DNA from: Methanospirillum lacunae
GTDB taxonomy: Archaea; Halobacteriota; Methanomicrobia; Methanomicrobiales; Methanospirillaceae
Strand: one strand, 5' to 3'
Length of the DNA: 64,000 nt
NCBI RefSeq assembly: GCF_046195335.1
Contig: NZ_CP176093.1
Of the stretch, positions 38,556 to 47,587 are shown in pieces. The translations under genes were made by a program, and so were the position numbers. The notes beneath the pieces were generated by a model. That model had not been told where the DNA came from. It searched no databases and saw only the letters and a program-made list of their open reading frames with translations. Positions within the stretch are counted from its first letter, which is position 1; every line of letters begins with the position of its first letter.

Positions 38556-39026
38556 ATGAGCATTCATGTGAAATCATACAACTTTCAGACAATCTTGCTA
38601 GTCCTCCTGGCAATGGTAGCCCTTTCGGCATTCCCTGTCAGTGCTACAATCTTTTCAGAGAATGGATCCAATGTTACTGAATCAGATCTCTACAATCTGA
38701 CTAACAGTACTACAACAGTTCCAGGTAACATTACTCCGGCCTTTTTTTATGATCCAAATTGTGGGGCCTGTGGACCGGCACATGAGTATATCGAAGCATA
38801 TGTTGCAGATCACCCGGGAATCGATCTTCAGGTGGTAAATCTCTCTTCAGGCCAGGAGTCTAATGATCGGTTGAATGCCTATTATACGACATACAATCGG
38901 GAATGGATGAATATTCCTGTAGTTTTCATCGGCCCGATGGGCCTGGAAGGAACAGATGAAGTCATCAATAACTTTGATGGGTTACACTCCTGGTACGAAG
39001 GACATAAAGACCCTCAAACAACATAA
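38556..39026 (+). CDS. Exported thioredoxin-fold protein
   Basis: 156 residues from ATG 38556 (the frame is also open to 38526). A signal peptide (about 8-33, ILLVLLAMVALSAFPVSA) is followed by a thioredoxin-like domain with FFYDPNCGACGPAHEYI, whose CGAC pair is the redox site. Next comes the cis-Pro strand NIPVVFIGP. It probably exchanges disulfides outside the membrane. It is divergent from the radical SAM gene, and a shared control is possible but unproven. A T-run terminator follows. Confidence 0.78.
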   Translation: MSIHVKSYNFQTILLVLLAMVALSAFPVSATIFSENGSNVTESDLYNLTNSTTTVPGNITPAFFYDPNCGACGPAHEYIEAYVADHPGIDLQVVNLSSGQESNDRLNAYYTTYNREWMNIPVVFIGPMGLEGTDEVINNFDGLHSWYEGHKDPQTT

Positions 39027-39032
39027 CCTCCC

Positions 39033-39044
39033 TTTTTTATTTTT
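39033..39044 (+). terminator. T-run terminator
   Basis: TTTTTTATTTTT begins seven bases after the stop of the thioredoxin-like gene and fits an archaeal T-run transcript end. Confidence 0.5.
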
Positions 39045-39140
39045 CGCTTTGATGAGAGATGACATTCTTTTGAAGATCAGTCTGCAGCTAGAATTTGTTC
39101 ATAGAATCATTGAATCTATGTTCGTTTGTGGAGGTACAAG

Positions 39141-39311
39141 GTGGTAGAACAGATTTTTGGTGTTGATTGTTGTTGTCCCTGGCTTATGTCATCCCATATG
39201 AAGGGAATTGTATTACTCTTGAATAAAATCGGTTATTGTGATCTTTACCCATTAATGTCCTTTCAACCTGGCACGATAAGCCCGGCCTTCTCCGAACGCC
39301 ACACCGGCTAA
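39141..39311 (+). CDS. Possible small cysteine-containing peptide
   Basis: A 56-codon frame starting at GTG with a perfect GGAGGT five bases upstream (39130-39135). The peptide has three adjacent cysteines near the N-terminus (FGVDCCCPW) and one in GYCDLYP. Its 3' end overlaps the convergent flavoprotein gene by about 60 bases. No family recognised. It could be a chance frame; the strong ribosome site is the main support. Proximity to a radical SAM/SPASM enzyme makes a modified-peptide role conceivable, nothing more. Confidence 0.25.
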   Translation: MVEQIFGVDCCCPWLMSSHMKGIVLLLNKIGYCDLYPLMSFQPGTISPAFSERHTG

Positions 39312-39824
39312 CGGACCGAGACAGCGATATGATGGCCCGGCAAGCACCATTGGATCTATTTTTTCAGGATCCGGTTTGTCGTTATCAAGACATTCTTTAC
39401 TTGCATAGTATTCCACAATCTCCCCGATAAATACCTCGTTGTATGGAAGATCTACGATCCTGATGACTTTACACACAAAGTTAACAGGGCACTCTTCGAT
39501 CATCGGGGCTAATCGTTCAGAGCCATAAAAAGTGGTAAATATTTTACTCTTATCTACATCACGACCTGATACAAGCCCGCAGTAATCAGCCTGCTGAACC
39601 AGATCGGCAGGTGGGACATTAACGCTGAAAAAACCATTCTCCCTGATTCCTTCATTTGAGTAATGAGATTTCATGGAAGAGATGTATACAATCGGAGGCT
39701 GAAGGGACATGATCCCAAAAGCTCCAAGTGTAATATAATTCTCCTTTCCATGTACAAAGGCTCCTGCGATAACTACCGGGAGAGATACTTCTGGCGGTTG
39801 TAGTGGAAGCGATATCTTTTCCAT
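39252..39824 (-). CDS. Flavin reductase-like FMN-binding split-barrel protein
   Basis: A 190-residue protein of the flavoredoxin/flavin reductase family. Motifs are PVVIAGAFVHGKENYITLGAF, PPIVYISSMKSHYSNEGIRENGFFSVNVP and DYCGLVSGRDVDKSKIF. Such proteins bind FMN and reduce or shuttle electrons; in methanogens some act with iron-sulfur flavoproteins. It lies 42 bases downstream of the regulator gene at 39867-40244 on the same strand and probably shares its transcript. Confidence 0.85.
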   Translation of the reverse strand: MEKISLPLQPPEVSLPVVIAGAFVHGKENYITLGAFGIMSLQPPIVYISSMKSHYSNEGIRENGFFSVNVPPADLVQQADYCGLVSGRDVDKSKIFTTFYGSERLAPMIEECPVNFVCKVIRIVDLPYNEVFIGEIVEYYASKECLDNDKPDPEKIDPMVLAGPSYRCLGPLAGVAFGEGRAYRARLKGH

Positions 39825-39866
39825 TATGTCTCCGTCTTACGGGATATCGGACAGAAGGGAAGAGTA

Positions 39867-40244
39867 TTATTTTCTGATAATCTCCCTGATCCGGCTGAGC
39901 ATCAGCATCTGCTGATCATGTCCTTCACATATTCCATCGCGGAGTTCATCAAGAATTGCATCGATTGGTTCAGAAAGTGAAAAAACTTTTACCGGTCTTC
40001 CTTTATTCTCAGTGATAAGGCTGGATACAACAACCCATTTCTTCTTAGTCAGACTAGTGATTGCAACACTTACCTCTGGCTGCCTGAGATCAGCAATTCG
40101 TTCCAGTTCTCTGGATGTCAGGTCTGGGCCCCTGAAGAAGACAACGAGGATACGTGCCTCATTCATTTTTAGCCCGACTTCGACGAGCAGACGGATGACC
40201 TCATTCTCCGTCTCAGTTAATTCTTGTATATAAGAAGACCCCAT
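39867..40244 (-). CDS. Winged-helix transcriptional regulator
   Basis: A 125-residue DNA-binding protein. The helix-turn-helix region is LTSRELERIADLRQPEVSVAITSLTKKKWV (quoted in parts: ELERIADLRQPEVS, AITSLTKKKWV), followed by a wing with ENKGRPVKVFSLSEP and a C-terminal helix. The layout matches the TrmB/MarR-like regulators of methanogens. It probably controls the flavin reductase gene downstream, and perhaps itself. The AT-rich 248-base spacer upstream (40245-40492) holds both divergent promoters. Confidence 0.75.
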   Translation of the reverse strand: MGSSYIQELTETENEVIRLLVEVGLKMNEARILVVFFRGPDLTSRELERIADLRQPEVSVAITSLTKKKWVVVSSLITENKGRPVKVFSLSEPIDAILDELRDGICEGHDQQMLMLSRIREIIRK

Positions 40245-40492
40245 CAGCTTCCCGTGATTTATTCTTACTTTATTATTATAATAATTTTATCGATTTAGTC
40301 CTGACAAAAATTCGTCTGATTATTGATGTTAATAGAATTTTTGTTAGAATTTTATTGTTTTTCTAATAGTAGTGAAATAGGATCCCTAAGGAGCCATGTT
40401 CATATCCTTTAAATGTTTGTTTATATTTTCATAAGTTACAGATAACTGGTGGCGGTTCCTTTATGTACTAGCGGGAATCATACAATCCTATC

Positions 40493-41593
40493 GTGAAGAC
40501 CGTTCTGTATGTGGATGATGAGCCTGCACTCCTGGACATTGCACGGTTGTTCCTAGAAAAAACAAGTGAATTCAAGGTTCTTTCAGCGGAATCAGCTAAA
40601 GAAGGTCTAGAAATAATTCGTACCGACCATCCTGATGCTATCGTATCAGACTATCAGATGCCGGGAATGGATGGCATTGAATTTTTAAAAGCAGTCCGTC
40701 GTGACTACACAACTCCCTTTATCATGTTTACTGGCAGGGGGAGTGAAATGATCGCAATGGAAGCGACGAACAGCGGAGCTGATTATTACATCCAGAAAGG
40801 GGGAGATCCGAGAGCATTATTTGCAGAACTAACATACAAAATCAGACTTGCTCTTTCAGATCGCAGAGATGAAACAGAGGAACAGCGCTCTAAAAAGACG
40901 ATTCGAACTCTTATTGATAAAACATATAACGCGGTGATTATCCATAACGACGAGGGTCGTATTCTTGAAGTCAACTCAAAATTACTTGATATGTTTCAGA
41001 TCACTCGGGAAGAGGCATTGAAATATTCTATTGATGATCTCTCCAGCCCCAATTCTCCTGTTGTAAATCGAACAGATATCATTAAGAAGGTCCTTTTGGG
41101 TGAAGATCAGTTCCTTATCTGGGACGCTCGAAGACCTCATGATGGCAGTATTTTTCCAATAGAAACATTTCTTACAAGAATAAACTTTGGGAAAAATTTT
41201 TATGTCCTATGCAATATAAGAGTTCTCTCAAATAAAGAGAAAAAAGATGAAATCGAATCGGTGATTGTATCTGCAGCTGAAAATGCACCTGATGGTATCA
41301 TGTGTACTGATGGTGAAGGGAGGATCTTATATATGAATAAAACCTGGAGTAATCGGCTGGGAGTCACTCTTGATAAAATGACTGATCCGGTTATTTTTAC
41401 AATTGATCATTCTATCACACCTGAAATTCTCTCTCAATATACTTCAGGTCCCGACGGGACAACAACGACAAATAGTTCGATTCATCAAGGTATCAACGGA
41501 CAGATTCATGTTGATATCAGGTGTACCAAGCAGACTCAAAATGGACGAATCCTCTTCTTTTGGTATGCAAGGGAGAAAACCTCTTCTCCATGA
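40493..41593 (+). CDS. Response regulator with two PAS domains
   Basis: A 366-residue protein starting at GTG. The receiver domain (1-120) has the acid pocket VDDEP, the phospho-acceptor Asp in IVSDYQMPGMDG (about 53), the Thr in MFTGRG and the Lys in IQKGG. Two PAS domains follow (about 135-250 and 260-360). There is no DNA-binding domain, so it must signal through protein contacts, perhaps to the kinase encoded 144 bases downstream. This REC-PAS design is common in methanogens. Confidence 0.9.
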   Translation: MKTVLYVDDEPALLDIARLFLEKTSEFKVLSAESAKEGLEIIRTDHPDAIVSDYQMPGMDGIEFLKAVRRDYTTPFIMFTGRGSEMIAMEATNSGADYYIQKGGDPRALFAELTYKIRLALSDRRDETEEQRSKKTIRTLIDKTYNAVIIHNDEGRILEVNSKLLDMFQITREEALKYSIDDLSSPNSPVVNRTDIIKKVLLGEDQFLIWDARRPHDGSIFPIETFLTRINFGKNFYVLCNIRVLSNKEKKDEIESVIVSAAENAPDGIMCTDGEGRILYMNKTWSNRLGVTLDKMTDPVIFTIDHSITPEILSQYTSGPDGTTTTNSSIHQGINGQIHVDIRCTKQTQNGRILFFWYAREKTSSP

Positions 41594-41737
41594 TTTTGTA
41601 TTAAAAACCCCATTCTTACCTCGCTTTTTTCACAGTGTTAATGAATAATAATATATTCTCAAGTGGCAACTCAATCATGTGTTATTTTCCCACTTTTTCG
41701 GTCCCCTCCTTTTATCGCGAGGAAAACGAGGAAGGCA

Positions 41738-43447
41738 ATGACCATCCCATCCCAGATAATCGGCATATATCATGACTTGATATTTAACATCAGTATCCTT
41801 GTCATGCTTATTTTATTATATGACCTGATTCCCGACCGGATTTATATTCAAAAGAAAATCCAATATTCGGTTTATGTTGGATTGATTTTTACATTCGTAG
41901 CTTTATCTGGGATCCTTATCCCTTGGAATGAAACAGCCCATCCAACTATGGGAATCAATGGAATTGTCCTTCCCTTATCTGGTATAGTCGGTGGCCCGGT
42001 TTCAGCTGGTATCATAGCATGTTTTCTGGTGTTTTTTAGATATATTTTTGATATGGGACCAGATTCAACCGCAGATCTTATTCTGATGGTTATCTCTGCT
42101 ATTATTGGGATTGTTTTTTTCTACCTTAAGAAGAGACAATCCGTATTATACTCTTCTACCCTCATTCTCGTTTCATTTTCATTATTTGTTAGTGTCGTTT
42201 CCTTTTTTGTTTTACAATTTTTCCATCCTTATGGTCCTGAAATTGAGCCCTTGAGATCTGAACTTCTCATCCAGATCCCACTCATCATCTTCTTAGGGCT
42301 TTTCATCCTTGGTTCGGTAATCAATCTTATTGATCGGAAAAAAACCAGCGAGTTAGAGTTACTCTCTTACAAAGATCATCTTGAAGAATTAGTCGAACTC
42401 CGTACAATCGAACTGCAGAATATGAGTGCTCTGCAACAGGCCACAATAGAATCAACTGCAGATGGTGTGATTGTGGTGGATCTTTTGGGAAAAATTCAGA
42501 ATTATAACCGGGTAGCTGCTCATATCCTGCATCTTGACAATGAAGGTGGAATTGATGATATAGGAATATGGGAGATTCTGAGCAGGAATACTGAATATCC
42601 GGTGCAGATGAATGTGTTACTTTCTCCAGTTTCACTATCTGAAGAACAACTGCTATCAACTGATCTGCTTTTCAAGTCAGGGAAAGTGTATGAGATTTAT
42701 GTCACTCCTCATAAGGTACACGATAAAACAATCGGAAGCGTGATTAATCTTCGGGAAATTACTGAGCGGAAAAATTATGAAGATCGCCTAAAACTTGTAA
42801 ATCAGAAACTTCTTCTTCTGTCTGGAATAACCCGGCATGATATTGTAAATCAGTTAACTGCCCTTCGCCTATACGGGGATATGATCAGACATGTAAATAC
42901 GGTTCCTCTTATCACTGAATATGCCGAAAAGATGGATCAGATCATGGACACCATGCAACAACAGGCAGAATTCACAAGTGATTATCAGGATCTTGGATTA
43001 TATGCCCCGGTATGGCAAAGTCCCTCAGAAACTTTTATTAACGCCTCATTATCATTTACCAAGCATCAGATCTCTTTTTCAACAGATGGGGATAATGTAG
43101 AGATCCTTGTCGATCGCCTTCTAGATAGGGTTTTTTATAACCTGATTGATAATTCAATCAGGCATGGTAGTCATGTTTCTATTATCAGGTTGTCTGTTTC
43201 TCTTTCATCCTCTTCTGTCCTCATTATGTACGAGGATAATGGATCTGGAATAGCACCTGAAGAAAAGGAACTGATATTTCAGAAAGGATTTGGCAAAAAC
43301 ACCGGGTTTGGTATGTTTTTAATCCACGAGATTCTTTCCATGACTTCTATTACAATCAGGGAAACCGGACTTTATGGAATCGGTGCCAGATTTGAGATGT
43401 CCATACCAGAAGGAAAATTCCGAATGGTATCTGAATCAATCACGTAG
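41738..43447 (+). CDS. 5TMR-LYT-type PAS histidine kinase
   Basis: About 569 residues from ATG 41738, preceded by GAGGAAGGCA. The frame also opens at GTG 41663. Five to six N-terminal membrane helices (about 5-210) include IVLPLSGIVGGPVSAGIIA, typical of the 5TM receptor domain of LytS-like kinases. A PAS domain (about 240-345) follows, then the H-box ITRHDIVNQLTALRLYG and the ATPase motifs NLIDNSIRHG, YEDNGSGI and GFGKNTGFGMFLIHEI. It likely phosphorylates the receiver protein just upstream. The catalytic half is closely similar to the kinase at 21449-23302. Confidence 0.9.
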   Translation: MTIPSQIIGIYHDLIFNISILVMLILLYDLIPDRIYIQKKIQYSVYVGLIFTFVALSGILIPWNETAHPTMGINGIVLPLSGIVGGPVSAGIIACFLVFFRYIFDMGPDSTADLILMVISAIIGIVFFYLKKRQSVLYSSTLILVSFSLFVSVVSFFVLQFFHPYGPEIEPLRSELLIQIPLIIFLGLFILGSVINLIDRKKTSELELLSYKDHLEELVELRTIELQNMSALQQATIESTADGVIVVDLLGKIQNYNRVAAHILHLDNEGGIDDIGIWEILSRNTEYPVQMNVLLSPVSLSEEQLLSTDLLFKSGKVYEIYVTPHKVHDKTIGSVINLREITERKNYEDRLKLVNQKLLLLSGITRHDIVNQLTALRLYGDMIRHVNTVPLITEYAEKMDQIMDTMQQQAEFTSDYQDLGLYAPVWQSPSETFINASLSFTKHQISFSTDGDNVEILVDRLLDRVFYNLIDNSIRHGSHVSIIRLSVSLSSSSVLIMYEDNGSGIAPEEKELIFQKGFGKNTGFGMFLIHEILSMTSITIRETGLYGIGARFEMSIPEGKFRMVSESIT

Positions 43448-43460
43448 GTGGTACTTTCCG

Positions 43461-43492
43461 TAAAAAAATAAACCCTGCCGGTTTGTGGCAGG
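43461..43492 (-). terminator. Hairpin terminator between convergent genes
   Basis: CCTGCC (43474-43479) and GGCAGG (43487-43492) form a perfect 6-bp stem with a 7-base loop. On the minus strand the hairpin is followed by a T-rich tail (the complement of TAAAAAAATAAA). It lies seven bases after the stop of the 43501-44913 gene and may serve both directions. Confidence 0.65.
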
Positions 43493-43500
43493 TCTGAACC

Positions 43501-44913
43501 TTAAGATGATTTTGGGGTCAGAGTACCACCATTTTTCAGGGAAAATGTCATTCCCTCAAGTTCATTATTATCAGCATTATTTTTATCATACGTTACGGTA
43601 AATCCGTTGCCGATGATGTTTGTAATGCTGCTGTCAACAATTCCCGCAGAATCTTTAAGTGAGGTGAGGGTTGAATCAGCGGTGACATTCCATGAACTCG
43701 TTTCATCCAGGCTGATCGCTGATGTATTTATAGCACCTGAAAGGGTAGAGCCATTTTTCAGGGTTGCAGAAATTGAACTTATTGCGTCAGTTTCTAGTGA
43801 TCCGGTGAGCTGAACATTATCAGCATAAAAGATCACAATCCCACCATTCTTTCCCTGAGTACCCCATCGTGATGTCCCGGCTGCCTTGATCAACAGATCT
43901 GGCGTTCCTATCATCTTCACGTTCTTGAGGGTGATTACCGAATCAGTGTTTGTTACAAAGAAAGCAGGTCCTGCTATTGGCTCATAGGATCCACCATCCA
44001 TTGTGAAAGTTCCGGTCCCGGTCTCTGCATCACCTGAAAAACTCTGGTAGATCATTGTTCCACCTGTCTTTTCAACACCACCAGAGAGTGATGTATTGAC
44101 CAGATGTATCGAGTTAATTCCCTCTATCACGGCAGCTTCTGTGCCAACTGATTTTACTATTGCGTCGGTGACGTTGATTACTCCAGTTGAATAGAGTCCT
44201 GGTGAATCAATTCCAGAGGAAGAAATTGTTCCACGGGTCACTGTTACCGTTCCTGATCCCCGGTCAGTTGCGATTGGAGCTCCATTCTTTCCTGATGTGA
44301 TAACATTTACATCTACAAGAGTCAGTGTTCCCCCAAGAGTTGCCATTACGCCATGACCACCATTTCCTGATGCAGTTATCGTGAGATTGTCAAGAGAGAT
44401 AGAGGTCCCTTCCCCGGTTGGAATTGCACCATTTGCCCCGGTTCCGGTCGTAGTTATTGACCCGCCTGATATTTTTACTGTGCTTGCGTTATTTGCAAGA
44501 ACTGCACCGTTAAGACCATAAAAACTACTGGCATCGTTGTTTGATGTGTTACCCGTTGTGCTGATAATAGGGTTTTTAAGGGATAATGAACCCTTGTTTG
44601 TTACATAAATAGCTGAAGTGTCAGTTTTATCTGACGTATAACTCCTGTCTGATTCAGATACCGTCTTTCCATCAACAGTAAAGTTTCCGGAAAGAGTAAA
44701 TGATGTTCCCTGGTTTCCACCGGATCCTCCTGGTGGTGCCCCTGATGGCGGAGTTCCACCTGATGGTGGCTGGCCGTTGCCTATACCTTCTTGTCCTGGA
44801 GGCATTCCTGGACTGCCATCGGGAATATTATCGAGAGATGCACTGCAAATTGCATAGCCAAAGATAATGAATATGACTAGAAATATTGCAGAAAAATAAC
44901 TGAATTGCCTCAT
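43501..44913 (-). CDS. Secreted beta-helix surface protein
   Basis: 470 residues from ATG 44913, where a signal peptide begins (QFSYFSAIFLVIFIIFGYA). The longer frame to 45003 would bury that signal behind 30 residues. A Pro/Gly-rich stretch (GGTPPSGAPPGGSGG) precedes about 400 residues of repeating short strands rich in Gly, Thr, Ser and Asn. Examples are STVKISGGSITTTG, TSISLDNLTITASG and GTLTLVDVNVITSG, the pattern of a secreted parallel beta-helix. Similar proteins occur in anaerobic bacteria and methanogens. Likely adhesive or structural, with no catalytic motif. Confidence 0.75.
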   Translation of the reverse strand: MRQFSYFSAIFLVIFIIFGYAICSASLDNIPDGSPGMPPGQEGIGNGQPPSGGTPPSGAPPGGSGGNQGTSFTLSGNFTVDGKTVSESDRSYTSDKTDTSAIYVTNKGSLSLKNPIISTTGNTSNNDASSFYGLNGAVLANNASTVKISGGSITTTGTGANGAIPTGEGTSISLDNLTITASGNGGHGVMATLGGTLTLVDVNVITSGKNGAPIATDRGSGTVTVTRGTISSSGIDSPGLYSTGVINVTDAIVKSVGTEAAVIEGINSIHLVNTSLSGGVEKTGGTMIYQSFSGDAETGTGTFTMDGGSYEPIAGPAFFVTNTDSVITLKNVKMIGTPDLLIKAAGTSRWGTQGKNGGIVIFYADNVQLTGSLETDAISSISATLKNGSTLSGAINTSAISLDETSSWNVTADSTLTSLKDSAGIVDSSITNIIGNGFTVTYDKNNADNNELEGMTFSLKNGGTLTPKSS

Positions 44914-45247
44914 ACTATCACTTGGTATATAAGCAGCGGATCTCCTGCTCATTATATCGGGCAGGTGCCTATGCTCTCTATGTACCTTATCACCTGATTT
45001 CATTCAAAGTTTCATAAAGAATGGGTAACATTTAGGTTGGAGATCGGATAAGATAGTTTTTGAGTTAAATATTCGCGTTTCCTAAAGAAAAATATAAATT
45101 AAGTTTCTTTTTTCATTTTTCCTTATTTGTATAAGAATAAGGTGATATTGATACACCAGAGAGCACAGTAAATCCCGTAATTTATGGGTAGTATTATACA
45201 CAGTATCTTATATCCGAACCGCAGATTACTTTCACCGAGTGATCTGT
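44914..45247. other. AT-rich divergent promoter region
   Basis: This spacer holds a 7-bp inverted repeat, CCTTATT (45121-45127) and AATAAGG (45136-45142), and TATA-like stretches at about 45090-45103 (minus or plus) and 45206-45215 (TCTTATATCC, about 33 bases before the next ATG). The dyad could be an operator for either divergent gene. No reading frame of note. Confidence 0.4.
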
Positions 45248-45913
45248 ATGGATGTGATTGAAAGTATTAGCGATGCATTCAGGTATGCATCAGATGCGTT
45301 GGTCGGAAAGTGGGTCAGATGGATAATTCTCATTATCTCATCAATTATCTTCCCGCTGATCATGGGGTATACGCTTAGGATTATGAAGGGAGTAACACCA
45401 GCTCCAGAGCCTGGTGATTACCTGGGTATGTTTATTGATGGCATTAAGATGTTGATCATTGGATTTGTCTATATGATCATCCCCTGCATCATAGGTTTTC
45501 TGATCTTTTTCTTAAGTGGAGGCTTTGGTGCCCTTACCATGCTGACGATGAATGTCTCTAATCCTGCAGCATACGCAGGGTTGCTGGTTGGAACACTGGG
45601 GATTTCATTCCTGGCCTTTTTCATCATTATGTTCATCTTCAGCCTGTTTGAGATCATTGGTATGGTTCAGTTTGCACGAACCGGCAGTATGGGAGCAGCG
45701 TTTGCATTCAGTGATATACTTGAGAAAATAGGTAAGATTGGCTGGGGCTCGTACATCATAGCCCTGATTATCCTGAATATTGTTTTCTTTATCATTTATG
45801 GCGTTCTCTCTCTGATTCCGATCATCGGTTGGCTTCTTACCCTGATCCTGCTGCCATTCCTCTCTATCACCGGTGCCAGGTTTTACTCTGAACTCTACGA
45901 CGCAGGCCAGTAA
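45248..45913 (+). CDS. DUF4013 family membrane protein
   Basis: 221 residues from ATG 45248, preceded by a GAGTGATC ribosome site; GTG 45239 is the alternative. The N-terminus SISDAFRYASDALVGKWVRWI and about six hydrophobic helices match the DUF4013 layout, including GFGALTMLTMN and the C-terminal PFLSITGARFYSELYDAGQ. The role is unknown; it is an integral membrane protein. It seems monocistronic, followed by a TTTTTT run at about 45940. Confidence 0.82.
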   Translation: MDVIESISDAFRYASDALVGKWVRWIILIISSIIFPLIMGYTLRIMKGVTPAPEPGDYLGMFIDGIKMLIIGFVYMIIPCIIGFLIFFLSGGFGALTMLTMNVSNPAAYAGLLVGTLGISFLAFFIIMFIFSLFEIIGMVQFARTGSMGAAFAFSDILEKIGKIGWGSYIIALIILNIVFFIIYGVLSLIPIIGWLLTLILLPFLSITGARFYSELYDAGQ

Positions 45914-46054
45914 TCACCTTTCCTGGTAACCCATCCCCTTTTTTAAAGCATCCAAAATGATAACCTCTTGTCAGACTGATATCTAATCTGTATCAACTCC
46001 TTCCAGACATCATGATACGTATCAATGAAGGCATTAGGAAGGAAAGGACATTTT

Positions 46055-46744
46055 ATGGACACGGGAATTTCCGAATTTCTGCTTGTATTTCAGACCGTAG
46101 TACAGTGGATAGCAATCATCCTATCAGCTTCATCCGGTGTGTATGATGCACGAAGAAACGGGCTTGATTACTTTGGAGCGTTAGTTATCGCCGTGATTGT
46201 TGCAGTGGGAGGTGGAACATTGAGGGATATTCTTCTTGGGCGGTACCCACTTTTCTGGCTCCAGGACCCCATCTATCTGATCAGTATCTTAATCGTTGGT
46301 GTAATTGGGATTATTCTCGTTCCCATCAGTAAAGGATCCCTAATAACCGAAAATACAGTTCACAATGACCTCTTCAATGCTGTTGTAAGTTTAATGTTTG
46401 GAACATCAGGTTCTTTTGCACTGATTGATGCGATTTCTCTTGGTATGTGGGCATACCTTGGAACTTTCTATGCTCTGACCAGTGGCATACCACCACTGAT
46501 CGCCCCGGTTATGGGAGTAATCACCGCATCATTCGGAGGGGTGCTCAGAGATGTCTTCTTTGTAAAAATTCCTGAGTTATTCAGACCCGGCCAGTTTTAT
46601 GCATTAGCATCATTCGCCGGAGCTGCAGCCTATACTGTCTGCTGGACTTTTATGATTCCATACCCGACCGGATTTTTAGCCTGTATTATCATCACATTCC
46701 TGGTACGAATGATCTCGGTCAGATACAATATCACTAGTTTTTAG
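46055..46744 (+). CDS. TRIC/UPF0126 family membrane channel protein
   Basis: 229 residues from ATG 46055 (AAAGGA upstream; ATG 46025 also in frame). Seven hydrophobic helices contain the two inverted family repeats: VIVAVGGGTLRDILLGRYPLFW and VITASFGGVLRDVFFVKIPELF (quoted in parts: GGGTLRDILLG and FGGVLRDVFF). The glycines and Arg-Asp line the pore in TRIC-type channels, which pass monovalent cations. Each repeat has three helices plus a spacer helix, as here. Monocistronic; regulation not evident. Confidence 0.9.
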   Translation: MDTGISEFLLVFQTVVQWIAIILSASSGVYDARRNGLDYFGALVIAVIVAVGGGTLRDILLGRYPLFWLQDPIYLISILIVGVIGIILVPISKGSLITENTVHNDLFNAVVSLMFGTSGSFALIDAISLGMWAYLGTFYALTSGIPPLIAPVMGVITASFGGVLRDVFFVKIPELFRPGQFYALASFAGAAAYTVCWTFMIPYPTGFLACIIITFLVRMISVRYNITSF

Positions 46745-46768
46745 ATAAATAATCCTGACTGAAACCTG

Positions 46769-47587
46769 TTACTCTTCTTTATCCGTACGTTCATACGCGT
46801 ACTTTGCAGCTTTGGAATATGTTCCTGATATGTGATCAGAAAGGTTTACTTTTCCCAGTTTATATGGCGAAGGGCCGAGACGGCTAAAGCAGGCTGTGAC
46901 GTCTTTTGAAGGCTGAACGTCCCGATATTGTACAGTCTCAAATTCTGTGCCGGGATCATAATACCGGGTCAGATCCGGTTTTACGTCTTCTTCGGTCTGA
47001 TTTTTTTCGACCTGTTTGACTTCTTCCCTCACATCCGGATTTACGTACTGAGAAACCCCTGCGATAATCTCGTCACGGGTTTTACCCCTGAGCAGAAAGA
47101 GAAGGAGAGGATCTGCGTTCACCTGGTTTCCAAGTGCCAGGTACGTTGCAACGATATGGCTGCAGGTGTGGTGATCTGATTCGCAGTCGCACCGATAATC
47201 CAGGTCTTCAAGTGAGGCCGGTATAACATGAATTCTGGCTTCTTTCAGCATCTCGTCAAGTTCCCTGCAGTAATTGCCTGAAAGAAGTTTTGAAAAAAGG
47301 TCTTGGTTAGCAGCAAATATCCGGTATACAACCTCCCAATCATCTTCGAGGTCCATGAGCCAGATCGCTGTATGGTGAGAACCACCAATTGCCTCAAGCA
47401 CCACAGATTCTGCACCTCCTTGATATATCCCTTTAATAATTACCTGACCACGTTCTGCAAGTCGTCTTCCTTTCACGAGTTGAGATGTGTCTTTTCCAGG
47501 TCTCATCATGGAGAGAAATTCTGCTGTCCACCAGGATTCTCCTAGAAGTTGCTGTCGGGTCTTCTCATACGTATTGTTCCTCATCAT
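46769..47587 (-). CDS. SWIM zinc-finger protein
   Basis: A 272-residue protein with a SWIM zinc finger, CDCESDHHTCSH (about 136-147), matching CxCxnCxH. The flanking regions match proteins encoded next to SNF2 helicases: GRRLAERGQVIIKGIYQGGAESVVLEAIGG is the usual N-terminal text (quoted in part: GRRLAERGQV, GGAESVVLEA). Its ATG overlaps the stop of the SNF2 gene in TGATGA, so the two are translationally coupled and likely form a complex. SWIM domains bind DNA or proteins. Confidence 0.88.
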   Translation of the reverse strand: MMRNNTYEKTRQQLLGESWWTAEFLSMMRPGKDTSQLVKGRRLAERGQVIIKGIYQGGAESVVLEAIGGSHHTAIWLMDLEDDWEVVYRIFAANQDLFSKLLSGNYCRELDEMLKEARIHVIPASLEDLDYRCDCESDHHTCSHIVATYLALGNQVNADPLLLFLLRGKTRDEIIAGVSQYVNPDVREEVKQVEKNQTEEDVKPDLTRYYDPGTEFETVQYRDVQPSKDVTACFSRLGPSPYKLGKVNLSDHISGTYSKAAKYAYERTDKEE

